This document shows, piece after piece, positions 42,814-52,958 of a stretch of 64,000 nucleotides of DNA; positions within the stretch are counted from its first letter, which is position 1; each line of letters starts with the position of its first letter. Origin of the DNA: Sediminicola luteus (lineage in GTDB: Bacteria; Bacteroidota; Bacteroidia; Flavobacteriales; Flavobacteriaceae); assembly GCF_002514735.1 (NCBI RefSeq), contig NZ_NBWU01000001.1, positions 558,001 to 622,000 of the forward strand. The letters are read 5' to 3'. Both the position numbers and the translations under genes were made by a program. The notes beneath the pieces were generated by a model. That model saw only the letters and a list, made by a program, of their open reading frames with translations, searched no databases and had not been told where the DNA came from.

Positions 42814-45222
42814 ATGTTAAAAAACCATTTCAAGATCGCCTGGCGAAACCTGTTGAAAAACAAAGGGTATTCTTTGATCAATATCGGCGGATTGGCCATC
42901 GGTATGGCCGTGGCCCTGCTCATTGGGCTATGGATCGAAGACGAACTTACCTATAACGATTATTTCAAGCATAAAGACCAAATCGCACAGATATACCAGA
43001 ACCAGACTTGGAATGGAAATGTGGGTACGGGGCCAGCCTTACCGCGACCGTTGGAGAAAGCCCTTAGGAATCAATATGCCGACAATTTCACCCATATTGT
43101 CATGAGTTCTTGGGAAGACACCCAATACCTCGAATACAAAGACACCAAAATTCAGCGCGACGGTAATTTTATGCAGGCCGGTGCACCGGAAATGCTGGAC
43201 CTCCAAATTCTACAAGGGGAAAAGAACGGCATTAACGACCCCAATTCGATCATGCTGGGCGAATCTACCGCCAAAGCCCTCTTCGGAGACGAAGACCCCA
43301 TCGGTAAAATTGTCGATTTCAATAGTGCCTACCCGGTAACCGTAACCGCGGTTTATGCAGACATCCCCTTTAACAACAGCTTTAATTCCATGCAGTTTTT
43401 GGCCTCATGGGAGAAGTATGTAAGTGAACGCCAATGGGTTCAGAATGCCGAAAACTCTTGGGGTAACAACTCTTTTCAAGTCTTTGTGCAATTAGCCGAT
43501 AATTTGACTATGGAACAGGTTACCACCAAGATTATCGACATTAAAAAAGAGGCGAACGAAGATACCCGCGAATTCAACCCAGAATTGTTCTTACACCCCA
43601 TGAAAAACTGGTATCTGTATGGCAATTTTGAAGACGGCAAAGCTGCTGGGGGGCGTATTACCTATGTGCGTATGTTCGGTATTATCGGTATTATCGTGTT
43701 GTTGTTGGCCTGTATCAATTTTATGAACCTAAGCACAGCCCGTTCCGAAAAAAGGGCCAAGGAGGTAGGTATCCGAAAATCGATAGGTTCGCAACGTGGC
43801 CAATTGATCAGTCAGTTTTTGGGTGAATCGTTTTTAATTACCCTCTTCGCCTTTGTAATGGCCATAGGGTTGGTCTTTATCTCATTGGATGGCTTTAACG
43901 AATTGGCCCGAAAAGAGGTGGCTTTCCCCTGGAACAATCCGATCTTTTGGGTTGTTTCGGCCCTATTTATACTATTTACCACACTGCTTTCGGGAAGTTA
44001 TCCCGCTCTATATCTTTCCTCTTTTAAACCCGTAGAGGTTTTAAAAGGCACCTTCGTTTCACGAAAAAAAGGGGTGGGACCCCGGCAAATCTTGGTGGTA
44101 ATCCAATTTACCGCCTCGGTTGCCTTTATTATCGGTACCCTGATCGTTCTGCAACAAATTAACCATACCAAAAACAGGCCCGTAGGTTATGAACGTGAAG
44201 GCCTGATTCAAATACCGGCCTTTAGTAGTGATTTTTACGGAAAACAAGATCTTCTCCGTGAGGAATTCAAAAAAACCGGAGCCGTATTGGAAGTGGCTAC
44301 TTCAAGTGCCCCAACTACTAGCATTTGGTCTAACCGATCGGGCTTTACCTGGGATGGCAAACCCCAAGATCTACAAGAAGATGTGGCCTGGACCGAGGTT
44401 TCCGTCGAATATGCCCAAACCCTAAACCTAAATGTTATCGAAGGGCGCGATTTTTCTAGGGAATTCGCTTCAGATTCAACTGCCATCCTCATAAACAAAA
44501 CAGCGGTAAAACATATGGGGCTTACCAACCCGGTTGGCACCATTATTAGGGAAGAAGACCCGGATCCAGAAGACCCTGACCCTACCATTCTCAAAATAAT
44601 CGGTGTGGTCGACGATGTTATCGCACAATCGCCTTACGAACCCGTAAAACAAGGTTGGTATGTTTTTAATACCGATCCGTATTACAGTTACTTGAACCTG
44701 CGATTGAATCCAGAGAAAAGCGCAACGGAAAACTTAGCTGCCATTGAAAGGGTTTTCTTGGAACATTTCCCCGACCTACCCTTCAACTACCAGTTCGTAG
44801 ATGAGCAATATGCCCGTAAATTCAGGGCCGAGGAACGGGTAGCCAGTTTGGCCGGAATCTTTACCGCCTTAGCTATTTTTATCAGTTGTTTGGGCTTGTT
44901 GGGATTGGCTTCCTTCGTGGCAGAACAACGTACCAAGGAAATAGGGGTGCGTAAAGTTTTGGGGGCTTCTATTCTCAATGTCTGGAATATGCTTTCGAAA
45001 GATTTCGTAAGGTTGGTGATCATCTCCTGTTTGATCGCAGTACCTATAGCCTATTTTTTAATGAGCCGTTGGCTGCAGGATTACACCTATCGCATAGATA
45101 TTTCTATTTGGACCTTTCTAATGGCCGGTTTGGGAGCCCTGGCCATTACGCTACTGACCGTTAGTTTCCAGGCGATAAAAGCCGCAAGAACGAACCCTGT
45201 CAAAAGTTTACGTACGGAATAG
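42814..45222 (+). CDS. FtsX/MacB-type permease 1 of the array
   Basis: 802 residues. It has the duplicated MacB layout: an N-terminal TM helix (about 22-42, INIGGLAIGMAVALLIGLWIE), a large periplasmic domain (MacB_PCD, about 45-280), three TM helices of the first FtsX domain (about 285-410), a second periplasmic domain (about 440-660) and a last FtsX domain (about 675-800, with EQRTKEIGVRKVLGAS). The text KRAKEVGIRKSIGSQRGQLISQFLGES marks the coupling helix that docks on the ATPase. Ends NPVKSLRTE. Confidence 0.93.
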   Translation: MLKNHFKIAWRNLLKNKGYSLINIGGLAIGMAVALLIGLWIEDELTYNDYFKHKDQIAQIYQNQTWNGNVGTGPALPRPLEKALRNQYADNFTHIVMSSWEDTQYLEYKDTKIQRDGNFMQAGAPEMLDLQILQGEKNGINDPNSIMLGESTAKALFGDEDPIGKIVDFNSAYPVTVTAVYADIPFNNSFNSMQFLASWEKYVSERQWVQNAENSWGNNSFQVFVQLADNLTMEQVTTKIIDIKKEANEDTREFNPELFLHPMKNWYLYGNFEDGKAAGGRITYVRMFGIIGIIVLLLACINFMNLSTARSEKRAKEVGIRKSIGSQRGQLISQFLGESFLITLFAFVMAIGLVFISLDGFNELARKEVAFPWNNPIFWVVSALFILFTTLLSGSYPALYLSSFKPVEVLKGTFVSRKKGVGPRQILVVIQFTASVAFIIGTLIVLQQINHTKNRPVGYEREGLIQIPAFSSDFYGKQDLLREEFKKTGAVLEVATSSAPTTSIWSNRSGFTWDGKPQDLQEDVAWTEVSVEYAQTLNLNVIEGRDFSREFASDSTAILINKTAVKHMGLTNPVGTIIREEDPDPEDPDPTILKIIGVVDDVIAQSPYEPVKQGWYVFNTDPYYSYLNLRLNPEKSATENLAAIERVFLEHFPDLPFNYQFVDEQYARKFRAEERVASLAGIFTALAIFISCLGLLGLASFVAEQRTKEIGVRKVLGASILNVWNMLSKDFVRLVIISCLIAVPIAYFLMSRWLQDYTYRIDISIWTFLMAGLGALAITLLTVSFQAIKAARTNPVKSLRTE

Positions 45223-45232
45223 CCCCCTCTAA

Positions 45233-45250
45233 CTCCCCCCCAAGGGGGAG
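45233..45250. repeat. C-run/G-run hairpin element after permease 1
   Basis: CTCCCCC and GGGGGAG arms around CCAA, directly after the stop codon and before palindromic copy 2. The same order recurs after permeases 2, 4 and 5. Confidence 0.5.
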
Positions 45251-45281
45251 AACGCACAACACATGCCATAAGAAACCATCG

Positions 45282-45312
45282 AACCTGACAAGTTTTAGAA
45301 ACCTGTCAGGTT
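45282..45312. repeat. Palindromic repeat copy 2
   Basis: AACCTGACAAGTTT / AAACCTGTCAGGTT around TAG, one mismatch in the stem. It ends 15 bp before the ATG of permease 2. Confidence 0.8.
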
Positions 45313-45327
45313 TAAAAACGACAAACC

Positions 45328-47697
45328 ATGTTCAAAAACTATCTGAAAATCGCAAGTAGGAATCTAATAAAGAAAAAAGGCTATTCTTTTTTGAATATTG
45401 GGGGATTGACCATAGGTATGGCCTGCAGTATACTTATTCTGCTATGGGTTCGAAACGAATCGAGTTATGATGCTTTTCATGAAAATGCCGATGAAAAATT
45501 TAGGCTTACGGCCCAGGCAAACGCCGATTTCAAGGCAGCGGTTAGTCCGGTAGGCATGGTTTTGGGGTTGGGCGAAGAAATGCCCGAGATAAAAGAAAGC
45601 TTGTTGCTAAGTAAACCCTTCGACGCCCTCATGGAGGTCCAGGGTACGAAATTCAAGGAAAACGCTGTTTTTTATGCCAGTGACAATTTCCTTCAATTCT
45701 TTAACTACCCACTCTTGGAAGGAGACCCGAATACCGCTTTGGTGGCTCCCAACGGCATCGTAATTACCGAATCTACGGCAGAGAAGTACTTTGATAAAAA
45801 TAATGCCATGGGGCAGTATATTACCATAGACAATGGCGACTCCTTTATGGTAACCGGTATACTGAAAAGCCTACCATCCAATTCCCATCTACAATTTAAG
45901 GCCGTACTACCCATGGCCTATATTGCTAACCGAGATCAAGACCTTATCGATAAGGTATGGAACAGCTTTGACTTTTATGGCTATTTCCAATTTGAAAAAG
46001 AGGCTGTACAATCGCCTGAGGCCTTTGCGCGTACTATTGAAAAAATCAATACCATATACGCCAAGCGCCAACCCGATTTCGAAATTAAGTTCGACCTTCA
46101 GGCCATAAAAGACATTCATTTGCATTCTTCGAATCTGCAGATTGATGTGCCCGGACATGGAAACAGCCTATACGTGAACCTGTTTCTTATAGTAGCTTTC
46201 GTAATTCTGATCGTGGCTTGTATCAACTATATGAACTTGGCCACGGCGAAATCGTCTAAGAGAGCCAAGGAAGTTGGCCTGCGTAAGGTGGTGGGGGCCG
46301 GCCGCCATCAATTGATTTTACAGTTTTTGGGCGAATCTTTAATCATATCCTTCCTTTCCTTGGCCTTGGCCACGATTTTGGTATATCTGTTATTACCATC
46401 TTTCAACGATCTTACACAAAAAGTGTTGTCACCCCAGTTCAACGACCCTTTTATCGTGGTCAGCATGCTGGCAATGGCAATAGTAACCGGAATACTCTCC
46501 GGAAGTTATCCTGCTCTATTTTTATCAGGTTTCAAACCTGTACGGGCCTTAAAGGGTAAGTTAATCTTCTCTAAATACAACCAATTCTTCCGTAACGGAT
46601 TGGTCATTTCCCAATTTGCGATTTCGGTATTGTTACTGATTGGCACCATGGTGATTTACGATCAGGTAAACTATATAAGGGACAAAAATCTAGGCTTTGA
46701 TAAATCCAACCTTATCTATATTCCAATGGAAGGGGAAATGTTCGATAAACAGGAGGCACTGAAATCTGCTTTGACCCAAAATAAACTAACAAGTGATTTC
46801 TCCATAATATCAGATATTCCCGCCAATTTGGTCACCGGTGATTTCAATGTGAGTTGGGAAGGAAAAGACCCTAACCTGCAGGTACTTTTTCCCAGTATCC
46901 GATCCGACGAACGGTTTTTAGAGGTCTTTCAAATGCAATTGTTGAGCGGAAGCAATTTCTCTAAGACTTCCTTTGAAAACCACGACTATCTGGTCAATGA
47001 AACTACGGTAAAAACCATGGGCCTAACACCAGAGCAGGCCATAGGTAAAAACCTTAGGTTTCGTGGTAATTCCGGAACAATTCTGGGTGTGGTCAAGGAT
47101 TTTAACTTTAAACCATTACAACATGCCATGGAGCCCTTGATCATACAACACCATAAAGGCGGTAGATACGCCGTGGTAAAGATAGCTCCTAATACCATTA
47201 AACCTACTATAGCGGCTCTTGAGGAAATCTATGGCCGTTTAAACCCTGCCTACCCCCTAACATATAATTTTATGGATGCCCATTTAGATGCCCAATATAA
47301 GGGCGAGCAACAAATGGGAGCGGTTTTCAATGTCTTTGCCCTTTTGGCCATCTTTATTTCTTGCTTGGGACTATATGGACTTTCCGCTTATATGGCAGAA
47401 CAGCGTTTTAAGGAAATAGGCATTAGAAAAGTACTTGGGGCTAGTTCTTTAAAGCTTTTACATATGCTTTCCAAAGATTATCTAAAGCTCATTCTCGCCG
47501 CTTTTGTTCTAGCATTACCCATTGCCTGGTATATTATGGACCTGTGGTTACAAGAATTTGCCTACCACATCGAAATACAATGGTGGATGTTTGCCTCGGC
47601 TGGCTTTATCTTGCTAGTGGTGGCCCTATCGACCGTCAGTTTCCAAAGTATGAAAGCCTCAATGGCAAACCCAATAAAAAGTTTACGCACCGAATAG
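45328..47697 (+). CDS. FtsX/MacB-type permease 2 of the array
   Basis: 789 residues, clearly paralogous to permease 1: the N terminus MFKNYLKIASRNLIKKKGYSF and then NIGGLTIGMACSILILLWV, the coupling motif SKRAKEVGLRKVVGAGRHQLILQFLGES and the ending MANPIKSLRTE. Periplasmic domains are about 45-270 and 425-650. The upstream spacer is very like that of permease 3, which suggests tandem duplication of gene plus spacer. Substrate unknown. Confidence 0.93.
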   Translation: MFKNYLKIASRNLIKKKGYSFLNIGGLTIGMACSILILLWVRNESSYDAFHENADEKFRLTAQANADFKAAVSPVGMVLGLGEEMPEIKESLLLSKPFDALMEVQGTKFKENAVFYASDNFLQFFNYPLLEGDPNTALVAPNGIVITESTAEKYFDKNNAMGQYITIDNGDSFMVTGILKSLPSNSHLQFKAVLPMAYIANRDQDLIDKVWNSFDFYGYFQFEKEAVQSPEAFARTIEKINTIYAKRQPDFEIKFDLQAIKDIHLHSSNLQIDVPGHGNSLYVNLFLIVAFVILIVACINYMNLATAKSSKRAKEVGLRKVVGAGRHQLILQFLGESLIISFLSLALATILVYLLLPSFNDLTQKVLSPQFNDPFIVVSMLAMAIVTGILSGSYPALFLSGFKPVRALKGKLIFSKYNQFFRNGLVISQFAISVLLLIGTMVIYDQVNYIRDKNLGFDKSNLIYIPMEGEMFDKQEALKSALTQNKLTSDFSIISDIPANLVTGDFNVSWEGKDPNLQVLFPSIRSDERFLEVFQMQLLSGSNFSKTSFENHDYLVNETTVKTMGLTPEQAIGKNLRFRGNSGTILGVVKDFNFKPLQHAMEPLIIQHHKGGRYAVVKIAPNTIKPTIAALEEIYGRLNPAYPLTYNFMDAHLDAQYKGEQQMGAVFNVFALLAIFISCLGLYGLSAYMAEQRFKEIGIRKVLGASSLKLLHMLSKDYLKLILAAFVLALPIAWYIMDLWLQEFAYHIEIQWWMFASAGFILLVVALSTVSFQSMKASMANPIKSLRTE

Positions 47698-47711
47698 CCC
47701 CCTTTAAAACC

Positions 47712-47723
47712 ACCCAAGGGGGA
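47712..47723. repeat. C-run/G-run element after permease 2 (degenerate)
   Basis: CACCCAAGGGGGAG-type text between the stop and palindromic copy 3; the C arm has been lost to CCACCC. Confidence 0.35.
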
Positions 47724-47753
47724 GAACATATAACACATGCCCTAAGAAACCAT

Positions 47754-47788
47754 CAGACCTGACAGGTTTTTGAAATCAGTCAGGTTTA
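47754..47788. repeat. Palindromic repeat copy 3
   Basis: CAGACCTGACAGGTTT / AAATCAGTCAGGTTTA around TTG. The right arm has several changes, so the stem is imperfect. It ends 13 bp before the ATG of permease 3. Confidence 0.75.
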
Positions 47789-47801
47789 CAAAACGAAAAA
47801 C

Positions 47802-50192
47802 ATGTTTACTACTCATTTAAAAATCGCTTGGCGCAACCTTCGTAAGAATGCCTTGTTTTCCTTAATCAACATTTTTGGTCTTTCAATAGGTTTGGCGATA
47901 ACCCTATTACTGTTCCTGTTCATTTCCCATGAACTGAGCTATAATAGCATGTACCCAAAAAAGGATAGGATCCATAGGATATTGATCCAAACCAATAGTG
48001 AGTTCGACAATCAAACCTGGGCCACGGCGCCACCAGTTATGGCATCGGCATTAACCAAAGAGGTTACCAATGTTGAATCTGCGGCCAGACTATATAAACA
48101 TAACTTTGGCAAGTCGGCCTCGATCCGGGCCAATGAGAAAAACTTTACCGAAAACATGTTTTATTGGGTAGATCATGCCCTATTGGATATTTTCGATATT
48201 AACATGGTCAAAGGCAACAGCTTCAATGCCCTCACCCGCCCCAACACGGTTATTTTATCTGAATCGGCAGCAAAAAAATACTTTGCCGATCAAGATCCGA
48301 TAGGGCAAATTTTGCTTGTAGATAACAGCAAACGACTAGAAGTTACCGGTGTGTACCAAGACCATCCCAAGAATAGTACATTGGATGCCGAGATTATGGC
48401 TTCTAGCAATGGGGCGTGGTTTTACGAAAGAACCAGTTGGGGTAATGTGAGTTTTGAGACCTATTGCTTATTGAAGGAGCATGTTTCTTTACAAAGTACC
48501 GAAATACAAATGGCCCAGATGCTAGACCAAAACGTAGCCAAGGAGGGGCAATGGTACAGCCTTTCGCTTCAACCTTTGGATAAAATCCATTTATATTCAG
48601 CATCTTACCACAACTCCTATGCCTCCTACGTCGGTGATATAGGTGAAGTTCGCAATCTCGGCTTTTTGGCCATTTTAATACTCTTGATCGCTTGTATCAA
48701 CTATATGAATTTGACCACGGCAAAATCGCAAAAAAGGGCCAAGGAAGTGGGTGTAAGCAAAGCCATGGGTGCCCAATCGAAATCACTTTTCTCGCGCTTT
48801 TATATTGAAACTGGACTCGTTACGGGTATATCGGTGGTTTTAGGGGTTCTGCTTGCCATGCTGTTACTACCCGCCTTTAACGCGCTGACCGATCAAAACC
48901 TCAGCTTACAACTTATGGCTAACGGTACGTTCATCGGGGTTATTTTAGGGGTATGGTTGTTGACTACCGTATTATCAGGGATTTATCCATCCGTTTACCT
49001 TTCGAGATTCTTGCCCAAAGAGGTATTATCGCCATCCCAAAAACAAGATCAAGGCAATATATTGGTGCGAAAAGGTTTGGTGGTGCTTCAGTTTGCCGCT
49101 TCCGTAATCTTGATCGTTGGGGTGTTGGTTATCTACAAACAAACCCAATATATCCAGAACAAAGAATTAGGGTTCTCGCCCGAAAATGTCATGGCCATTT
49201 CCATTAGAGGTCTTAAAGATGGGCAAAACAAAAATGCCCTGGCCCAAGAATTTAGAAGAATCCCCGACGTAAAGGCCGTATCCTTTGCCCAAGGATATCC
49301 CGGATTGGATGTCAGTGGGTATGTATTGCAAAAAGATGGTACGGAAAACGAACGGGGACTGAACATCCAAATGAATACGGCCGACAGTGAAATCGCTGAA
49401 GTATTGCAACTCAAATTCTTATCTGGCCGAAGCCTGCCTAAAAACAAGAGCGCCAAAGACACCCTAGTTGAAGTTGTCTTAAACAAAAAAGCTTTGGATT
49501 ACTTAGGTTTCACCGCTGAGGAGGCCATTGGAAAAAATGCCAACATCTTTTACCAACAAGAAGCACGCATCGTCGGAATCGTAGATGATTTCAACTTTGC
49601 TTCGCTCCACGAACCTATCGGTGCCTATGCCTTTCACAACAATACCAATGAAGGTAAATCTTTCGTATTGGTGCGATTAAACACCACGAACTTAGCACAA
49701 ACGGTTTCCCATTTAAAAAGTTCCTTCTCCAAAATAGCCCCCAACCTAGATTTCAGCTATTCATTTCTAGATCAAAACCTGGCCCAATTGTACCAACGTG
49801 AAAAAAGAGCCGCCAAGGTCAGTATTATCGGCAGTGTATTGGCCATTACCGTGGCCTGCTTGGGCCTATTTGGCTTGGCTGCTTTTACAGTAGAACAAAG
49901 AAGAAAAGAAATTGGGGTTCGTAAAGTTTTGGGAGCAAGCGTTATGGGCATAACCCATATGTTATCAAAAGAATTCGTTAAACTGGTTTTGGTGGCCATG
50001 GTTTTGGCTTTTCCATTGGCCTATTGGATCATGTCCAACTGGCTCGAAGGTTTTGCCTATAGGATCAATATAGGATGGATTGTTTTTGTTATTTCGGGTG
50101 CTATTGCCTTGATCATTGCCTTATTGACCGTAAGTGTACAATCGATTAATGCCGCCCTGACCAACCCGGCAAAAAGTATACGAACCGAATAG
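47802..50192 (+). CDS. FtsX/MacB-type permease 3 of the array
   Basis: 796 residues with the same domain order as its neighbours: MFTTHLKIAWRNLRKNALFSL and INIFGLSIGLAITLLLFLF at the start, QKRAKEVGVSKAMGAQSKSLFSRFYIET in the coupling region, ending NPAKSIRTE. In the coupling region the usual GIRK is changed to GVSK, and the C-terminal copy keeps EQRRKEIGVRKVLGAS. Periplasmic domains are less similar to permeases 1 and 2 than the membrane parts are. Confidence 0.93.
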   Translation: MFTTHLKIAWRNLRKNALFSLINIFGLSIGLAITLLLFLFISHELSYNSMYPKKDRIHRILIQTNSEFDNQTWATAPPVMASALTKEVTNVESAARLYKHNFGKSASIRANEKNFTENMFYWVDHALLDIFDINMVKGNSFNALTRPNTVILSESAAKKYFADQDPIGQILLVDNSKRLEVTGVYQDHPKNSTLDAEIMASSNGAWFYERTSWGNVSFETYCLLKEHVSLQSTEIQMAQMLDQNVAKEGQWYSLSLQPLDKIHLYSASYHNSYASYVGDIGEVRNLGFLAILILLIACINYMNLTTAKSQKRAKEVGVSKAMGAQSKSLFSRFYIETGLVTGISVVLGVLLAMLLLPAFNALTDQNLSLQLMANGTFIGVILGVWLLTTVLSGIYPSVYLSRFLPKEVLSPSQKQDQGNILVRKGLVVLQFAASVILIVGVLVIYKQTQYIQNKELGFSPENVMAISIRGLKDGQNKNALAQEFRRIPDVKAVSFAQGYPGLDVSGYVLQKDGTENERGLNIQMNTADSEIAEVLQLKFLSGRSLPKNKSAKDTLVEVVLNKKALDYLGFTAEEAIGKNANIFYQQEARIVGIVDDFNFASLHEPIGAYAFHNNTNEGKSFVLVRLNTTNLAQTVSHLKSSFSKIAPNLDFSYSFLDQNLAQLYQREKRAAKVSIIGSVLAITVACLGLFGLAAFTVEQRRKEIGVRKVLGASVMGITHMLSKEFVKLVLVAMVLAFPLAYWIMSNWLEGFAYRINIGWIVFVISGAIALIIALLTVSVQSINAALTNPAKSIRTE

Positions 50193-50204
50193 CACAAAAC
50201 CATC

Positions 50205-50237
50205 AGACCTGACAGGTTTCAGAAACCTGTCAGGTCT
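50205..50237. repeat. Palindromic repeat copy 4
   Basis: Perfect 15-nt arms AGACCTGACAGGTTT / AAACCTGTCAGGTCT around CAG. Unlike the other copies it lies 180 bp before the next ATG; the AT-rich stretch after it (50238-50417) could hold an internal promoter, but no good -7 box is seen. Confidence 0.85.
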
Positions 50238-50417
50238 ATGATGCCTATTAAGGCCCAATGCATGTAAAAAGAATAGACAGTAACTGTCCATTTTTTTTAC
50301 ACCTTAGAAAACACATTTCAATACAAAACTCTGTATATCTGTATTTTATGATTTCGGCATGGAATTGGTTTCCATAAAAACGTCAATTAAAAATCGAACC
50401 TTACACAACTGAGCATT

Positions 50418-52850
50418 ATGTTTAAAAACTATATAAAAATCGCTTGGAGAAGCCTTAAGAAAAGGCCCTTCTTTACCTTTTTGAACACTTTTGGGCTGGC
50501 CATCGGTATGGCAGGCGGACTTTTGATATCACTCTATCTGATAGACGAACTTAGTTTTGATACCATGTACCCCGATGCCGACAGGATCTATCGGGTAGAT
50601 TCCTCAATAAAATTCGGGGGCAAGGCCAGTGAGGTTCCTCAATTATCGGCCCCCATGGGTGCCGCTATGAAAGAAGATTTCCCACAGGTAGAGGAGTTTT
50701 GTAGAATGCGCAATTGGGGCAGCACCTTTATTCGCAAAAGCGATGTGGAGAACAATGCCAAAGAAGAACAAATCGCCTTTGCCGACCCTACTTTCTTTGA
50801 TATGTTCGGTATAGAATTACTGGCAGGCGACGCCAAAACCGCCCTGGAAAAACCCATGACCCTGGTATTGACCCAATCAGCGGCCGAAAAACATTTTGGT
50901 GTCCACGAAGCCGTGGGGCAAACCGTATTATTGGATAACGACGACCTCTATACGGTTACCGGAGTTATCGCAGATCTACCCCGAAATTCCATGTTCCGCA
51001 ACCATACGATCTTTATGGCCATGGATGGCTTGGAAGATTCCCGTGAACCCAATTGGACCAGCCATAACTATTTTACCTTTATCCGATTGGCCCCGGGTGT
51101 AGATGTGGCCGATCTTGAACAACCCCTACACGATATGTTGGACAGGTACATCATTCCCTATGTGCAACGTTTTTTTCCGGGCATTACCATGGAACAGTTC
51201 GAAGCTTCCGGAAACTACTTGAGGTATAGCCCGATCAATGTTCAGGATATCCGTTTGCATTCCGACAAATACCCCGAAGTGAGCCAAAACGGAAGCATGC
51301 AAAACGTTTACATCCTTTCCTTCATCGCCATTTTCTTGATCGTGCTCGCCAGTGTGAACTTTATGAACCTCTCTACGGCACATTCCCTAAAACGGGCCAT
51401 GGAGGTGGGTATACGTAAAACCTTGGGCTCCCAAAAAACCGATATCGTACGCCAATTCTTGATCGAATCGGGGCTTATTTCATTTATCTCCTTGGTTTTG
51501 GCCTTGATCTTAGCGCTTGTGGCATTACCGTTTTTTAACGAGCTCGCCGGCAAAGAACTGCAAATGCCCTTCGAGAACCCCTTGTTTTGGTTCATACTAT
51601 TGGCGGCTACTTTGGTACTCGCACTGGTTTCCGGAAGTTACCCGGCCTTTTTTATGTCGCGCTTTGGAATCGTTCGGGTACTTAAGGGCACCGGCGATAG
51701 TGGTAAGGGTGACGGTACCGTGCGAAACGGACTGGTGGTGTTCCAATTTGCCATTTCCATCTTTTTGATTATTGGTACGTTGGTCGTGTTCCAGCAATTG
51801 AAATACATACAAAACAAAGACCTGGGCTATTCCAAAGAACAGGTATTGGTCTTGAACGACCTCTATATGGCCGACGAAGGTATTCCTAGTCTAAAACGCG
51901 AAGTGGAACGTTTAGGCCAGGTAAATTCGGTAACGGTGACGGGTTATTTACCCACCCCTTCATCGCGCTCCGATAGTTCTTTTTATGTTGAGGAAAAACC
52001 CAACCAAGAAGATGCCATTAGCCTACAACATTGGGTAGTAGATCACGATTATGCCCAAACCTTGGGCCTACAATTGATCGCCGGACGCGATTTTGACCGT
52101 GAACGTCTTACCGATTCCACGGCCATTGTTGTAAATGCCAAAGCGGCCAAAGTATTGGGGCTTTCTCCCCAAGAAGTATTGGGCAAACGCCTTTCTAGCG
52201 ATATGGGCTCGGAAAACCCCTTGTTCTACACGGTTATCGGTGTAGTTGAAGATTTCCATTTCGATTCGCTCAAAAAAGATATTGAGGCCTGGGGTATGTA
52301 CTTGGGAAATAGTAGAAGTAGAATGGCCATAAAAATGGAAACAGGCAACCTAACCGCAACCCTAAACCAAATAGAGAACCTTTGGCACGAAGTGGCCCCT
52401 GGCGCCCCATTCAACTACGAGTTTCTCGATGCTTCTTTTAACGATACCTATAGGGCCGAACAACGCCTCGGCCGTATTTTCGTGATATTCACCATCCTAT
52501 CTATACTCATCGCCTGCCTGGGTCTGTTCGGCCTGGCCGCTTTTAATGCCGATAAGCGTACCAAGGAAATTGGCGTACGTAAGGTTATGGGCGCATCGGT
52601 AGGTCAGATTACCTATCGCCTCACCATGGATTTTTTAAAGTTGGTAGGTTGGGCCGTTTTGGTAGCCATACCCATTGGCTGGTTCGCCATGGATTCTTGG
52701 CTCAAAGATTTCTCATACCGGATAAATGTAAGTTGGTGGGTACTGGTTTTGGCGGCCGTGTTGGCGGCGGCCATAGCCATAGTTACCGTGGGCTACCAAA
52801 GTATTAAGGCCGCCGTGGTAAACCCGGTTAAAAGTTTGCGTAGCGAATAG
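50418..52850 (+). CDS. FtsX/MacB-type permease 4 of the array
   Basis: 810 residues. N-terminal TM near 20-42 (FLNTFGLAIGMAGGLLISLYLID), first periplasmic domain about 45-285, coupling motif LKRAMEVGIRKTLGSQKTDIVRQFLIES, second periplasmic domain about 440-665, final FtsX domain with DKRTKEIGVRKVMGAS and end NPVKSLRSE. It has the longest intergenic leader of the array and may have its own promoter or processing site. Confidence 0.93.
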   Translation: MFKNYIKIAWRSLKKRPFFTFLNTFGLAIGMAGGLLISLYLIDELSFDTMYPDADRIYRVDSSIKFGGKASEVPQLSAPMGAAMKEDFPQVEEFCRMRNWGSTFIRKSDVENNAKEEQIAFADPTFFDMFGIELLAGDAKTALEKPMTLVLTQSAAEKHFGVHEAVGQTVLLDNDDLYTVTGVIADLPRNSMFRNHTIFMAMDGLEDSREPNWTSHNYFTFIRLAPGVDVADLEQPLHDMLDRYIIPYVQRFFPGITMEQFEASGNYLRYSPINVQDIRLHSDKYPEVSQNGSMQNVYILSFIAIFLIVLASVNFMNLSTAHSLKRAMEVGIRKTLGSQKTDIVRQFLIESGLISFISLVLALILALVALPFFNELAGKELQMPFENPLFWFILLAATLVLALVSGSYPAFFMSRFGIVRVLKGTGDSGKGDGTVRNGLVVFQFAISIFLIIGTLVVFQQLKYIQNKDLGYSKEQVLVLNDLYMADEGIPSLKREVERLGQVNSVTVTGYLPTPSSRSDSSFYVEEKPNQEDAISLQHWVVDHDYAQTLGLQLIAGRDFDRERLTDSTAIVVNAKAAKVLGLSPQEVLGKRLSSDMGSENPLFYTVIGVVEDFHFDSLKKDIEAWGMYLGNSRSRMAIKMETGNLTATLNQIENLWHEVAPGAPFNYEFLDASFNDTYRAEQRLGRIFVIFTILSILIACLGLFGLAAFNADKRTKEIGVRKVMGASVGQITYRLTMDFLKLVGWAVLVAIPIGWFAMDSWLKDFSYRINVSWWVLVLAAVLAAAIAIVTVGYQSIKAAVVNPVKSLRSE

Positions 52851-52866
52851 TTCAGGCCCCCTCTAA

Positions 52867-52882
52867 CTCCCCCAAGGGGGAG
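52867..52882. repeat. C-run/G-run hairpin element after permease 4
   Basis: CTCCCCC-AA-GGGGGAG, perfect 7-bp arms, preceded by GGCCCCCTCTAA. Confidence 0.55.
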
Positions 52883-52912
52883 GACGTAAAATATATACCA
52901 GAAAATACTCCA

Positions 52913-52945
52913 AGACCTGACAGGTTTTTGAAACCTGTCAGGTCT
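52913..52945. repeat. Palindromic repeat copy 5
   Basis: Perfect 15-nt arms AGACCTGACAGGTTT / AAACCTGTCAGGTCT around TTG; ends 13 bp before the ATG of permease 5. Confidence 0.85.
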
Positions 52946-52958
52946 AAAAAGCAACACT

